From Streptomyces griseorubiginosus (GTDB lineage Bacteria > Actinomycetota > Actinomycetes > Streptomycetales > Streptomycetaceae), in contig NZ_KQ948739.1 of assembly GCF_001514195.1 (NCBI RefSeq), positions 299,304 through 363,303 on the forward strand: DNA of 64,000 nt, in the 5' to 3' direction. How positions within the stretch are numbered: position 1 is the first letter of the stretch; every line of letters starts with the position of its first letter. This document shows, piece by piece, positions 44,382 through 51,443 of the stretch. Made by a program: the position numbers and the translations under genes. The notes below the pieces were generated by a model, which had not been told where the DNA came from, made no database searches, and was given only the letters and a program-made list of their open reading frames with translations.

Positions 44382-45194
44382 CTAGACGGGCGGCCAGGGA
44401 ATGGCGGGCCACTCTCCGCTCGGCTCGGGGTGCTTGCCGGTCTCCAGCAGCGCGTCGACACGCGCGCGCGTGGCGTCCAGTTCGGCGGGGGTGATCAGGA
44501 CGGCCAGCCGGGCGGCGAGCTGTCCCGCGAGGGCGTCCTTGAGGCCCTTCAGCACCTCGACCGCCTCCCCCGTCAGGGGCTCCCCCGCCCAGCCCCACAG
44601 CAGGGTGCGCAACTTGTTCTCGGCGTTGAAGGTCACGCCGTGGTCGATGCCGTAGAGGCGGCCGCCCTCCGCGGGCAGCAGATGGCCGCCCTTGCGGTCG
44701 GCGTTGTTGATCACCGCGTCGAGGACGGCCAGCCTGCGCAGCCGCTCGTCGTCGGCGTGCACCAGCAGCGCGGTCCGCCCCTCGCCGACCTCGGCGAATC
44801 CGATGGCCTTCCAGCCCGGCTCGGGCTCCTCGGCGTCGACGAGGGCGAGCAGCTCGCTGCCCGGGGCGCCCTCGATCCACAGCTGGCACATGCCCTCGCC
44901 GTAGGGCCCGTCACGCAGCACCGTGGGCGGGACGAGCCCCCAGCCGGTCGCCTCGGACACCTCGTACGCGGCGACCTCGCGCTGGGCGAGGGTGCCGTCG
45001 GGGAAGTCCCACAGGGGGCGCTCGCCGCGCACCGGCTTGTAGACGCAGAGGACCTCCTGGCCGTCGTACGCGACGGAGCACTGGAGCACCGCGTTGGAGG
45101 CGTCCCGGATCTGCCCGCGTACCGTCAGCTCACCGCGGGTGAGCACCTCTGCCGTGGTCACGCTCCGCGGCGGTATCCGTTCTGGCGCGGACAT
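44382..45194 (-). CDS. SCO1664-family protein, PI3/PI4-kinase-like fold
   Basis: A 270-residue member of the actinobacterial SCO1664 family (TIGR03843 type). It resembles lipid/protein kinase-like folds: VLCVYKPVRGERPLWDFPDG (Lys for ATP), AVLDAVINNADRKGGHLL (catalytic-loop-like N-N-A-D-R) and LYGIDHGVTFNAENKLRTLL (metal-binding D-H-G). Function is not established. ATG 45194 is fixed by GGAAGGA 5 nt upstream and lies 37 nt inside the DUF3090 gene, so the two are translationally coupled. Confidence 0.88.
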   Translation of the reverse strand: MSAPERIPPRSVTTAEVLTRGELTVRGQIRDASNAVLQCSVAYDGQEVLCVYKPVRGERPLWDFPDGTLAQREVAAYEVSEATGWGLVPPTVLRDGPYGEGMCQLWIEGAPGSELLALVDAEEPEPGWKAIGFAEVGEGRTALLVHADDERLRRLAVLDAVINNADRKGGHLLPAEGGRLYGIDHGVTFNAENKLRTLLWGWAGEPLTGEAVEVLKGLKDALAGQLAARLAVLITPAELDATRARVDALLETGKHPEPSGEWPAIPWPPV

Positions 45195-45748
45195 ACGTGT
45201 CCTTCCGGGTCGAGCGGGAGACTGCACAGCGGGCACGGCGGCCGCCCGGCGTTGACGACCTCCAGGGCGCGCTTGGCGAAGGCTCTGGCCTGCGCGCCGG
45301 TGAGCCGGACCCGCAGCATCGGGGGTCCGTTCTCCTCGTCCTGGAGGAGCCGCTCCTCGGCCTCGGCGAGGTCCTCCTCGGAGTCGGCCTCCAGCTCGAC
45401 GAGGGCCTGCGCCTCGACGATCATGCGCTGTTCCTCGCCGTCCCAGGCCAGCGCCATGGTGCCGACCCGGAACTCCTCCTCGACGGGGGTGTCGAGGGGT
45501 GCGGTGTCGGCGACGTCGGTGGGCGGCACGGCCGGCACGGGGGCGCTGCCGCCGCTGCGGCGCACGACCTCGTCGAGGAGTTCGTCCATCCGCTCGGCGA
45601 GGGCGGCGACCTGTGTCTTCTCCAGGGCCACGCTGGTCACTCGGGGGCCGGCCGTGGCCTGGAGGAAGAACGTACGGCGCCCGGGCAGTCCGACCGTGCC
45701 GGCCACGAAGCGGTCCGGCGGGTCAAAGAGGAACACCTGACGGGACAC
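45158..45748 (-). CDS. DUF3090-family protein
   Basis: A 196-residue actinobacterial protein of unknown function. MSRQVFLFDPPDRFVAGTVG and FFLQATAGPRVTSVALEKTQ are conserved; an acidic helix (LEADSEEDLAEAEERLLQDE) leads to MLRVRLTGAQARAFAKRALE and a C-terminal zinc-ribbon-like CPLCSLPLDPEGHVC. GTG 45748 has GGAGA upstream. It precedes and overlaps the SCO1664-family gene, and the pair travels with the histidine phosphatase gene and mshC in many actinobacteria. Confidence 0.9.
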   Translation of the reverse strand: MSRQVFLFDPPDRFVAGTVGLPGRRTFFLQATAGPRVTSVALEKTQVAALAERMDELLDEVVRRSGGSAPVPAVPPTDVADTAPLDTPVEEEFRVGTMALAWDGEEQRMIVEAQALVELEADSEEDLAEAEERLLQDEENGPPMLRVRLTGAQARAFAKRALEVVNAGRPPCPLCSLPLDPEGHVCPRQNGYRRGA

Positions 45749-45862
45749 GTCCTGTCTCCATGGGATTCGTGAGTACGGGAACGACGGGAACGGTGGAAAC
45801 GCTGGGATCGTCCATGCGTGAACGCGCGTGTGTGAACCGCTTCACCCTACTGCGCCCGGCGA

Positions 45863-46549
45863 TCACGGTGCGCCCGCACCACCACCGACCGGGGCGTCAC
45901 CGCCCGCCGTCTCCTCGCGCGGCATCAGGGACGCGAAGTCACCGGTGTCGCCGAGACGGACGAGGAACGGCCTCAGTCGTGTGTAGCGGATGACCGTGAG
46001 CGAGCAGGGTTCGACGGAGATCCTCTGGAAGAGGTCCAGATGAAGTCCGAGCGCGTCCGCCACGAGCGACTTGATGATGTCGCCGTGCGAGCACATCAGA
46101 TAGACGGCGTCGGCGCCGTGATCACGCTCCACGCGCGCGTTCCACTCCCGTACGGCCTCCGCCGCGCGGGTCTGCATCGCCCGCATGGACTCGCCGCCGG
46201 GGAACGCGGCCGCCGAGGGGTGGGCCTGGACGACCTCCATGAGGGGCTCGTCCATGAGTTCGGCGAGCTTGCGGCCGGACCAGTCGCCGTAGTGGCACTC
46301 GCCGATGCGCTCCTCGCTGTGCACGGGGAGGCCGGGCCGGGCGTCGAGCAGCGGCTGGACCGTCTCCTGGCAGCGCTGGAGGGGGCTGACGACGACCTCG
46401 GAGATCGGCACGCCGTCGAGCCGGCCGGGCAGCGCGGCGGCCTGTGCGGCGCCGCGCTCGTCCAGGGCGACCCCGGGCGTCCACCCGGCGAGCAGCCCTT
46501 CGGTGTTCGCGGTGGACCGTCCGTGCCTGACAAGGATCAACGTGGGCAT
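45863..46549 (-). CDS. Histidine phosphatase family protein (MSMEG_4193 type)
   Basis: A 228-residue phosphoglycerate-mutase-fold phosphatase. The catalytic motif is TLILVRHGRSTANTEGLLAG (His, Arg), with the second Arg in VVSPLQRCQET, the proton donor Glu in IGECHYGDWSG and the second His in LMCSHGDIIKSL. The start at ATG 46549 (MPTLILVRHG) places the motif at the N-terminus; the longer frame to 46630 runs into the CorA promoter. Ala/Gly/Asp-rich tail at the C-terminus. Substrate unknown. Confidence 0.92.
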   Translation of the reverse strand: MPTLILVRHGRSTANTEGLLAGWTPGVALDERGAAQAAALPGRLDGVPISEVVVSPLQRCQETVQPLLDARPGLPVHSEERIGECHYGDWSGRKLAELMDEPLMEVVQAHPSAAAFPGGESMRAMQTRAAEAVREWNARVERDHGADAVYLMCSHGDIIKSLVADALGLHLDLFQRISVEPCSLTVIRYTRLRPFLVRLGDTGDFASLMPREETAGGDAPVGGGAGAP

Positions 46550-46574
46550 GCGGCAAGGGTAGGCGTACGCCGTA

Positions 46575-47606
46575 ATGCCGTGTTTTTCGAGCGACGGGAG
46601 AACACCCTCCGTGATCGTCGACTGTGCCATCTACCGGGAGGGACACCGGACCGATGGACCTGAGGACCTGTCCGACGCGCTGGACGAGGCGCGGTCGGCG
46701 GGCGGGTTCGTGTGGATCGGGTTGCACGAGCCGTCGGAGCAGGAGTTCGAGCTGGTCACCAAGGAGTTCGGACTGCATCCGCTGGCCGTGGAGGACGCCC
46801 TCAAAGCCCATCAGCGACCCAAGCTGGAGGTGTACGACGACTCCCTGTTCGTCGTTCTCAAGCCGGTCGTGTACGAGCCGGACAGCGATGCCGTCTCCAC
46901 CGGCGAGGTGATGCTCTTCCTCGGCGACGCCTTCGTGGTGACGGTCCGTCACGGCGTGGGCTCGCCGCTGAAGGCCGTCCGTGAGCGTCTGGAGCGGGAG
47001 CCGAAGCTGCTCGGCAAGGGACCCACCGCGGTCCTGTACGCCGTCGCGGACGCCGTCGTGGACCACTACCTGGAGGTGGCGACGGAACTCGGCACCGACC
47101 TGGAGGAACTGGAGGCGGAGGTCTTCTCGCCGGACGGCGGCGGTTCACGGGGCACCGCGTCGCGGATCTACACGTTCAAGAGGCAGGTCCTGGAGTTCCG
47201 CAGGGCCACGGTCCCGCTCTCGATGCCGATGGCGAGGCTCGCGGGAGTGGGGACGTCGGGCGGCACGGTGCCGTTCGTGAACGACCGGGCACGGCCCTTC
47301 TTCCGGGACGTCAACGACCATCTCGTGCGCGTGAACGAGTCCGTGGAGGGTCTGGACCGGCTGGTGTCGGACGTGCTGTCGGCGCATCTCGCGCAGATGA
47401 GCGTGCGGCAGAACGACGACATGCGGAAGATCTCCGCGTGGGCGGCCATGGCCGCGGTCCCCACGATGATCGCGGGGATCTACGGCATGAACTTCGACCA
47501 CATGCCGGAGCTGCACTGGGTGTGGTCGTACCCGGCGGTCATCGTGGTGATGGCTGTCCTGGAGGTACTGCTGTACCGGACGTTCAAGCGCCGGGGGTGG
47601 CTGTAG
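46575..47606 (+). CDS. corA: CorA-family magnesium/cobalt transporter
   Basis: A 343-residue pentameric divalent-cation channel. The cytoplasmic funnel (residues 1-275) includes FVWIGLHEPSEQEFELVTKE, HPLAVEDALKAHQRPKLEVY and the long helix QNDDMRKISAWAAMAAVPTM; two membrane helices at the C-terminus flank the YGMNFDHMPEL selectivity loop (G-M-N). ATG 46575 gives the full frame, but GTG 46611 (VIVDCAIYREG), with GGGAG 10 nt upstream, may be the true start. Divergent from the phosphatase gene with only 25 bp between starts. Confidence 0.92.
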   Translation: MPCFSSDGRTPSVIVDCAIYREGHRTDGPEDLSDALDEARSAGGFVWIGLHEPSEQEFELVTKEFGLHPLAVEDALKAHQRPKLEVYDDSLFVVLKPVVYEPDSDAVSTGEVMLFLGDAFVVTVRHGVGSPLKAVRERLEREPKLLGKGPTAVLYAVADAVVDHYLEVATELGTDLEELEAEVFSPDGGGSRGTASRIYTFKRQVLEFRRATVPLSMPMARLAGVGTSGGTVPFVNDRARPFFRDVNDHLVRVNESVEGLDRLVSDVLSAHLAQMSVRQNDDMRKISAWAAMAAVPTMIAGIYGMNFDHMPELHWVWSYPAVIVVMAVLEVLLYRTFKRRGWL

Positions 47607-47694
47607 GGGTCCTTGGGGCGGTTTCAGGGGGTCCTGAGGGCTATAGGGGCCCCGGGCGGGGGTACAGGCGGCCTCTGGCCTGACTCTGGCTGAC

Positions 47695-48483
47695 TCAGGC
47701 GAACTCTGGTGCCGAGGTGGCCGGGCCGCCGAGAGCGTCGCGGCGTTCCGGCATCCGCAGCGAGACCATGCGGCGCCAGCCCGCAGCGCGCTCGTAGGCG
47801 TAGACGGCGTGGATGCCCGCGGCGAGCACGGCGGACTTCGCGCGCGACCAGCCGAGGATGCGGCCCATGTGGGCCATCACGGCGAGGCTGACGTCCCGGT
47901 AGACCCGGATCTCGGCCAGCGCGCACTCCCTGAGCGTGCGCTGGATGGCACGGCCGTGGCCCGCGCGGGCGAAGCGGAGCAGTTCCTCGTGGCAGTAGGC
48001 GAGGTGGTTGTCCTCGTCGGCCGAGATCATCCGCACCGCGCGGCCGAGTTCGGGATGGTCGGCGAAGTGCTTGCGCAGCAGCTCCATCTGCTCGGAGGCC
48101 CGCTGCTCGGTGACCCTGCTGTGTGCGAGGTAGGTGACGATGTCCTGCACGCTGAGCGGTTCGTCGCTCTTGAGCTTGTCGTGGGCCAGGCCGATGCCGT
48201 GCCGCTCCAGGAGCATCGTGTAGTCGGTCTCCGGGGGGACCGGGACGGGTTCGAGCCTGCGCTTCTTCATCAGGGCGTTGAAGATCCGCCCATGCTTGTC
48301 CTCGTCCGCGCCGTGCCGGGTGATCTTGGGGGCGAGGGCGCGTTCGCCGGGCGGCACGAGGGCGGCGATGCGGGCGTTCTCCCAGCCGCCCTGGGACTCC
48401 CCGCTGGCCGCGATGGAGCAGAACAGCCGGAAGGACTCGTCGTCGTCGAGGATCTCCTGGAACAGACTCTTGGCCGAAAGCAT
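47695..48483 (-). CDS. Ferritin-like superfamily protein
   Basis: A 262-residue helical protein. Two carboxylate-bridged di-iron motifs are visible: TRHGADEDKHGRIFNAL (D-E-x-K-H) and MISADEDNHLAYCHEEL (D-E-x-N-H), plus Glu in EQRASEQMELL and LAEIRVYRD. This pattern is that of ferritin-like oxygenases/oxidases rather than storage ferritin. ATG 48483 has AGAGGT 8 nt upstream and is preferred to 48516. Function unknown; conserved in Streptomyces between corA and the LLM gene. Confidence 0.8.
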   Translation of the reverse strand: MLSAKSLFQEILDDDESFRLFCSIAASGESQGGWENARIAALVPPGERALAPKITRHGADEDKHGRIFNALMKKRRLEPVPVPPETDYTMLLERHGIGLAHDKLKSDEPLSVQDIVTYLAHSRVTEQRASEQMELLRKHFADHPELGRAVRMISADEDNHLAYCHEELLRFARAGHGRAIQRTLRECALAEIRVYRDVSLAVMAHMGRILGWSRAKSAVLAAGIHAVYAYERAAGWRRMVSLRMPERRDALGGPATSAPEFA

Positions 48484-48761
48484 CGTGGGGCACCTCTCTG
48501 CCGGACTCCGCGGCAATCCGCAAAGAACGAGTCAAATGCGGCGTGAAGGGTGCCGCAACAGCTGTGTCGGACAACTCCGCCAAAAGGAGGACCAGCGGGG
48601 TCGCCCCAGGGGCGTAACCGCGCGGGCACGGGCGCGTTGGTCCACATGACGGCCGTGGCGGGGAAGACCCCCGAGCCCCCACCACGGCCGGTTGCTTCCG
48701 GCGGTCGGGCCGGGTACGGGAGTGGGCCGGGCCGGAGCGGGGTTACGGCGGGCGGGCCGGG

Positions 48762-48818
48762 GTGCGGTGATGCGGCCGGGGTGCGGTGATGCCGCGGGGG
48801 TGCGGTGATGCGGCCGGC
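48762..48818. repeat. 19-bp tandem repeat, three copies
   Basis: Units at 48762, 48781 and 48800 with consensus GTGCGGTGATGCGGCCGGG (1-4 changes each). Confidence 0.8.
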
Positions 48819-48831
48819 GGTCGGCGGTCGG

Positions 48832-48960
48832 GCAGGGTGCCGGGTGAGGTCTTCGGCCGGCGATTCGGCTGTGCACCGGCATCCCCGACAGGTTGCGCAG
48901 GGTGCCGGTGACGTCGTCGGCCGGCGATTCGGCTGCGCACCTACGTCCCCGACAGGTTGG
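48832..48960. repeat. 65-bp imperfect tandem duplication
   Basis: Unit 1 at 48832-48896 and unit 2 at 48897-48960 share GCAGGGTGCCGG, then TCGGCCGGCGATTCGGCTG and CCCCGACAGGTTG, with a few substitutions and one indel. Confidence 0.8.
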
Positions 48961-49226
48961 GCCGGGTGCGTGTCGAGGCAGGCGGCAGGCGGGGCGGGTG
49001 CACGCCAACGCTCCCGGCGGCGGACCGACCTACCGGCGTCGACCAGGTGGCTTCCGGCCTCTCTGGGGCCGGACCGAGTTCGCGCTGATGTCTCAGGCGT
49101 CGGGCTGGGCCCCGTGCGCGCGGAAGGCCGGTGCGGCCGCCGCGCGGAGAGCTGGCGGTGTCCCAGGCGGGCGGGGGCCGGGGTGTACGGCCCTGACGCC
49201 CGCCCGCGAACGGTGCCGGGGTACGG

Positions 49227-50282
49227 CTATGCGAGGCCCGCGCGCTCCAGGGCCTCCGTGCCCGCGCGGAGTGCGGCGAGGCGTTCGTCGAGGGTGAAGC
49301 CGGCGGGGGCGAGGGTCAGGGTGGTGACGCCGGCCGCCGCGTACTCCTTCATCCGGTCCGCGATCCGGTCCACCGAACCGAGCAGCGTCGTCTTGTCGAT
49401 CAGGTCGTGCGGGATCGCCGCCGCTGCGCCCTCCTTGTCACCGGCCAGGTACTTGTCCTGGATCTCGGTGGCCGCCGCCTCGAAGCCCATCCGCCGGGCG
49501 AGCTGGTTGTAGAAGTTCTGCTTGCGGCTGCCCATGCCGCCCACGTACAGCGCGGTGTAGGGGCGGAAGGTGTCGGCGAGCGTCGTCACGTCCTTGTCCT
49601 CGCCCAGGGCGAGCGGCAGGGTCGGCACGATGTCGAAGCCCTCGAGGGTCTTGCCCGCCTTCTCACGGCCCGCCCGCAGGTACTGGATCGCGGTCTCCTC
49701 CAGGTGCTCCGCGGAGGGGAAGATCAGCAGGGCGCCGTCGGCGATCTCGCCGGTCTGCTCCAGGTTCTTCGGGCCGATGGCGGCGATGTACAGCGGGATG
49801 TACTCGCGCTCGGGGTGCACGGTCAGCTTGAGCGGCTTGCCCGGGCCACCGGGCAGCGGCAGCGTCCAGTGCTGCCCCTCGTAGGACAGGCGCTCACGCG
49901 ACATGGCCTTGCGGACGATCTCGACGTACTCACGCGTGCGTGCCAGCGGCTTGTCGAACTTGACGCCGTACCAGCCCTCGGAGACCTGCGGTCCCGAGAC
50001 GCCGAGGCCGAGGCGGAAGCGGCCCCCGGAGAGCGAGTCGAGGGTCGCGGCGGTCATCGCGGTCATGGCCGGCTGGCGGGCCGGGATCTGGAAGATGGCC
50101 GAGCCGACGTCGATGCGCTCGGTCTGGGCGGCGACCCAGGTGAGCACGGTGGCCGCGTCCGAACCGTAGGCCTCGGCGGCCCAGCAGACCGAGTACCCGA
50201 GGCGGTCGGCCTCCTTGGCGACGGCGAGATTGTCCGCGTCCATTCCGGCGCCCCAGTAGCCGAGGTTGATCCCGAGCTGCAT
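49227..50282 (-). CDS. LLM-class (F420-dependent) oxidoreductase
   Basis: A 351-residue luciferase-like flavin/F420 TIM-barrel enzyme. Family features: MQLGINLGYWGAGMDADNLA, AEAYGSDAATVLTWVAAQT, IDVGSAIFQIPARQPAMTAM, GGRFRLGLGVSGPQVSEGWYG and IPLYIAAIGPKNLEQTGEIA. The pattern matches the mycobacterial/streptomycete F420-dependent group (Rv2161c-like) more than FMN monooxygenases. ATG 50282 with GGGAA upstream. Substrate unknown. Confidence 0.9.
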   Translation of the reverse strand: MQLGINLGYWGAGMDADNLAVAKEADRLGYSVCWAAEAYGSDAATVLTWVAAQTERIDVGSAIFQIPARQPAMTAMTAATLDSLSGGRFRLGLGVSGPQVSEGWYGVKFDKPLARTREYVEIVRKAMSRERLSYEGQHWTLPLPGGPGKPLKLTVHPEREYIPLYIAAIGPKNLEQTGEIADGALLIFPSAEHLEETAIQYLRAGREKAGKTLEGFDIVPTLPLALGEDKDVTTLADTFRPYTALYVGGMGSRKQNFYNQLARRMGFEAAATEIQDKYLAGDKEGAAAAIPHDLIDKTTLLGSVDRIADRMKEYAAAGVTTLTLAPAGFTLDERLAALRAGTEALERAGLA

Positions 50283-50456
50283 GGCCGATTCCCCTTACCG
50301 ATCAGTAACGTCCCTTGGGGGCAGACCTTAGCGCGGCCGGACGGGCCGGGGCAGGTGGTGGCCCGTGCGGTGACCGGACGGGATTCCCCGTACCTGCTGG
50401 AATCCGTTGTCCACAGGCCCCCACGCGACAGGTTCTGGCCAGTAATCTCGGCGTCC

Positions 50457-51443
50457 ATGGAGCAGAGGCATCTCGGCCGTACCGGCCTGCGCGTGTCCCG
50501 CATCGGACTCGGCACCCTCACCTGGGGCAGGGACACCGACGAGCACGACGCGGCGGACCTCCTGAAAACGTTCTGGGAGGCGGGCGGGACGCTGGTCGAC
50601 ACGGCGGACGTGTACGGCGACGGGGAGGCCGAGTACCTGCTCGGTCGCCTCATAGACGGCCTGGTCCCGCGCCGGGACCTGGTCATCTCCACGAAGGCGG
50701 GCAGCGTGCCCGACCCGGACCGCCGCGTCGACGGCTCGCGCGGGCACCTCCTCTCCGCGCTGGACGACTCGCTGGCCCGGCTCGGCACGGACTACGTCGA
50801 CGTGTGGCACATCCACTCCTACGACCCCCGCACCCCGCTGGAGGAGACGCTGCACGCGCTCGACCTGGCGGTCAGCAGCGGCCGGGTCCGTTATGCCGGG
50901 GTGTCCGACTTCTGCGGCTGGCAGCTCGCCAAGGCGGGGACCTGGCAGCTGGCGGCGCCAGGGGTGCGGACCCGGCTGGCCGCGACGCAGCTGGAGTACT
51001 CGCTGCTCCAGCGCGGCATCGAGCGCGAGGTGCTGCCGGCCGCGCTGGATCTGGGCATCGGACTGCTGCCGTCCTCACCCCTGGGGCGCGGTGTGCTGAC
51101 GGGCAAGTACCGCGGGGACGCGACCCCGGCCGACTCGCGGGGTGCCTCGGAGCATCTGGCGCCGTTCGTCGCGCCCTACCTCGACGACACGGCGAGCCGC
51201 ATCGTGGACGCGGTGGCGACCGCGGCCGACGGGCTCGCCGTCACCCCGCTCCAGGTGGCCCTCGCCTGGGTCCGGGACCGGCCGGGGGTGGTCGCCCCGA
51301 TCGTCGGCGCGCGCAACTCGCAGCAGCTCACAGCGGCATTGTCAGTGGAGGCCCTTAGTCTTCCTGACGAGATCTGCCGGGCGCTCGACGATGTGTCGGC
51401 GCCCGTGCACCGCTATCCCGATCACGACTGGAGCACGCTGTGA
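50457..51443 (+). CDS. Aldo/keto reductase
   Basis: A 328-residue NADPH-dependent (beta/alpha)8 reductase. MEQRHLGRTGLRVSRIGLGT start; catalytic tetrad in GTLVDTADVYGDGEAEYLLG (Asp, Tyr), LVISTKAG (Lys) and VDVWHIHSYD (His); cofactor region LPSSPLGRGVLTGKYR and APIVGARNSQQLTAAL. ATG 50457 has no ribosome site; TAATCT at 50443-50448 suggests a short-leader or leaderless mRNA. Its stop overlaps the next start (GTGA), so it is co-translated with the RecD2-like gene. Confidence 0.93.
   Translation: MEQRHLGRTGLRVSRIGLGTLTWGRDTDEHDAADLLKTFWEAGGTLVDTADVYGDGEAEYLLGRLIDGLVPRRDLVISTKAGSVPDPDRRVDGSRGHLLSALDDSLARLGTDYVDVWHIHSYDPRTPLEETLHALDLAVSSGRVRYAGVSDFCGWQLAKAGTWQLAAPGVRTRLAATQLEYSLLQRGIEREVLPAALDLGIGLLPSSPLGRGVLTGKYRGDATPADSRGASEHLAPFVAPYLDDTASRIVDAVATAADGLAVTPLQVALAWVRDRPGVVAPIVGARNSQQLTAALSVEALSLPDEICRALDDVSAPVHRYPDHDWSTL

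Larger units (their letters stand above)
48484..49226. other. 743-bp non-coding interval with repeats
   Basis: No convincing gene on either strand: frames such as 48532-49008 (minus) and 48805-49512 (plus) have no ribosome site or family resemblance and are rich in Pro/Arg. It contains two families of direct repeats (listed separately). Confidence 0.6.

Noticed and set aside
48762..48960. Possible CRISPR array
   Set aside because: Units are directly adjacent without unique spacers of constant length and there are no cas genes; these are simple tandem duplications.
48532..49008. A 158-codon minus-strand frame in the 743-bp gap
   Set aside because: Made of the tandem repeats translated; Pro/Arg-rich, no start signal, no resemblance to a family.
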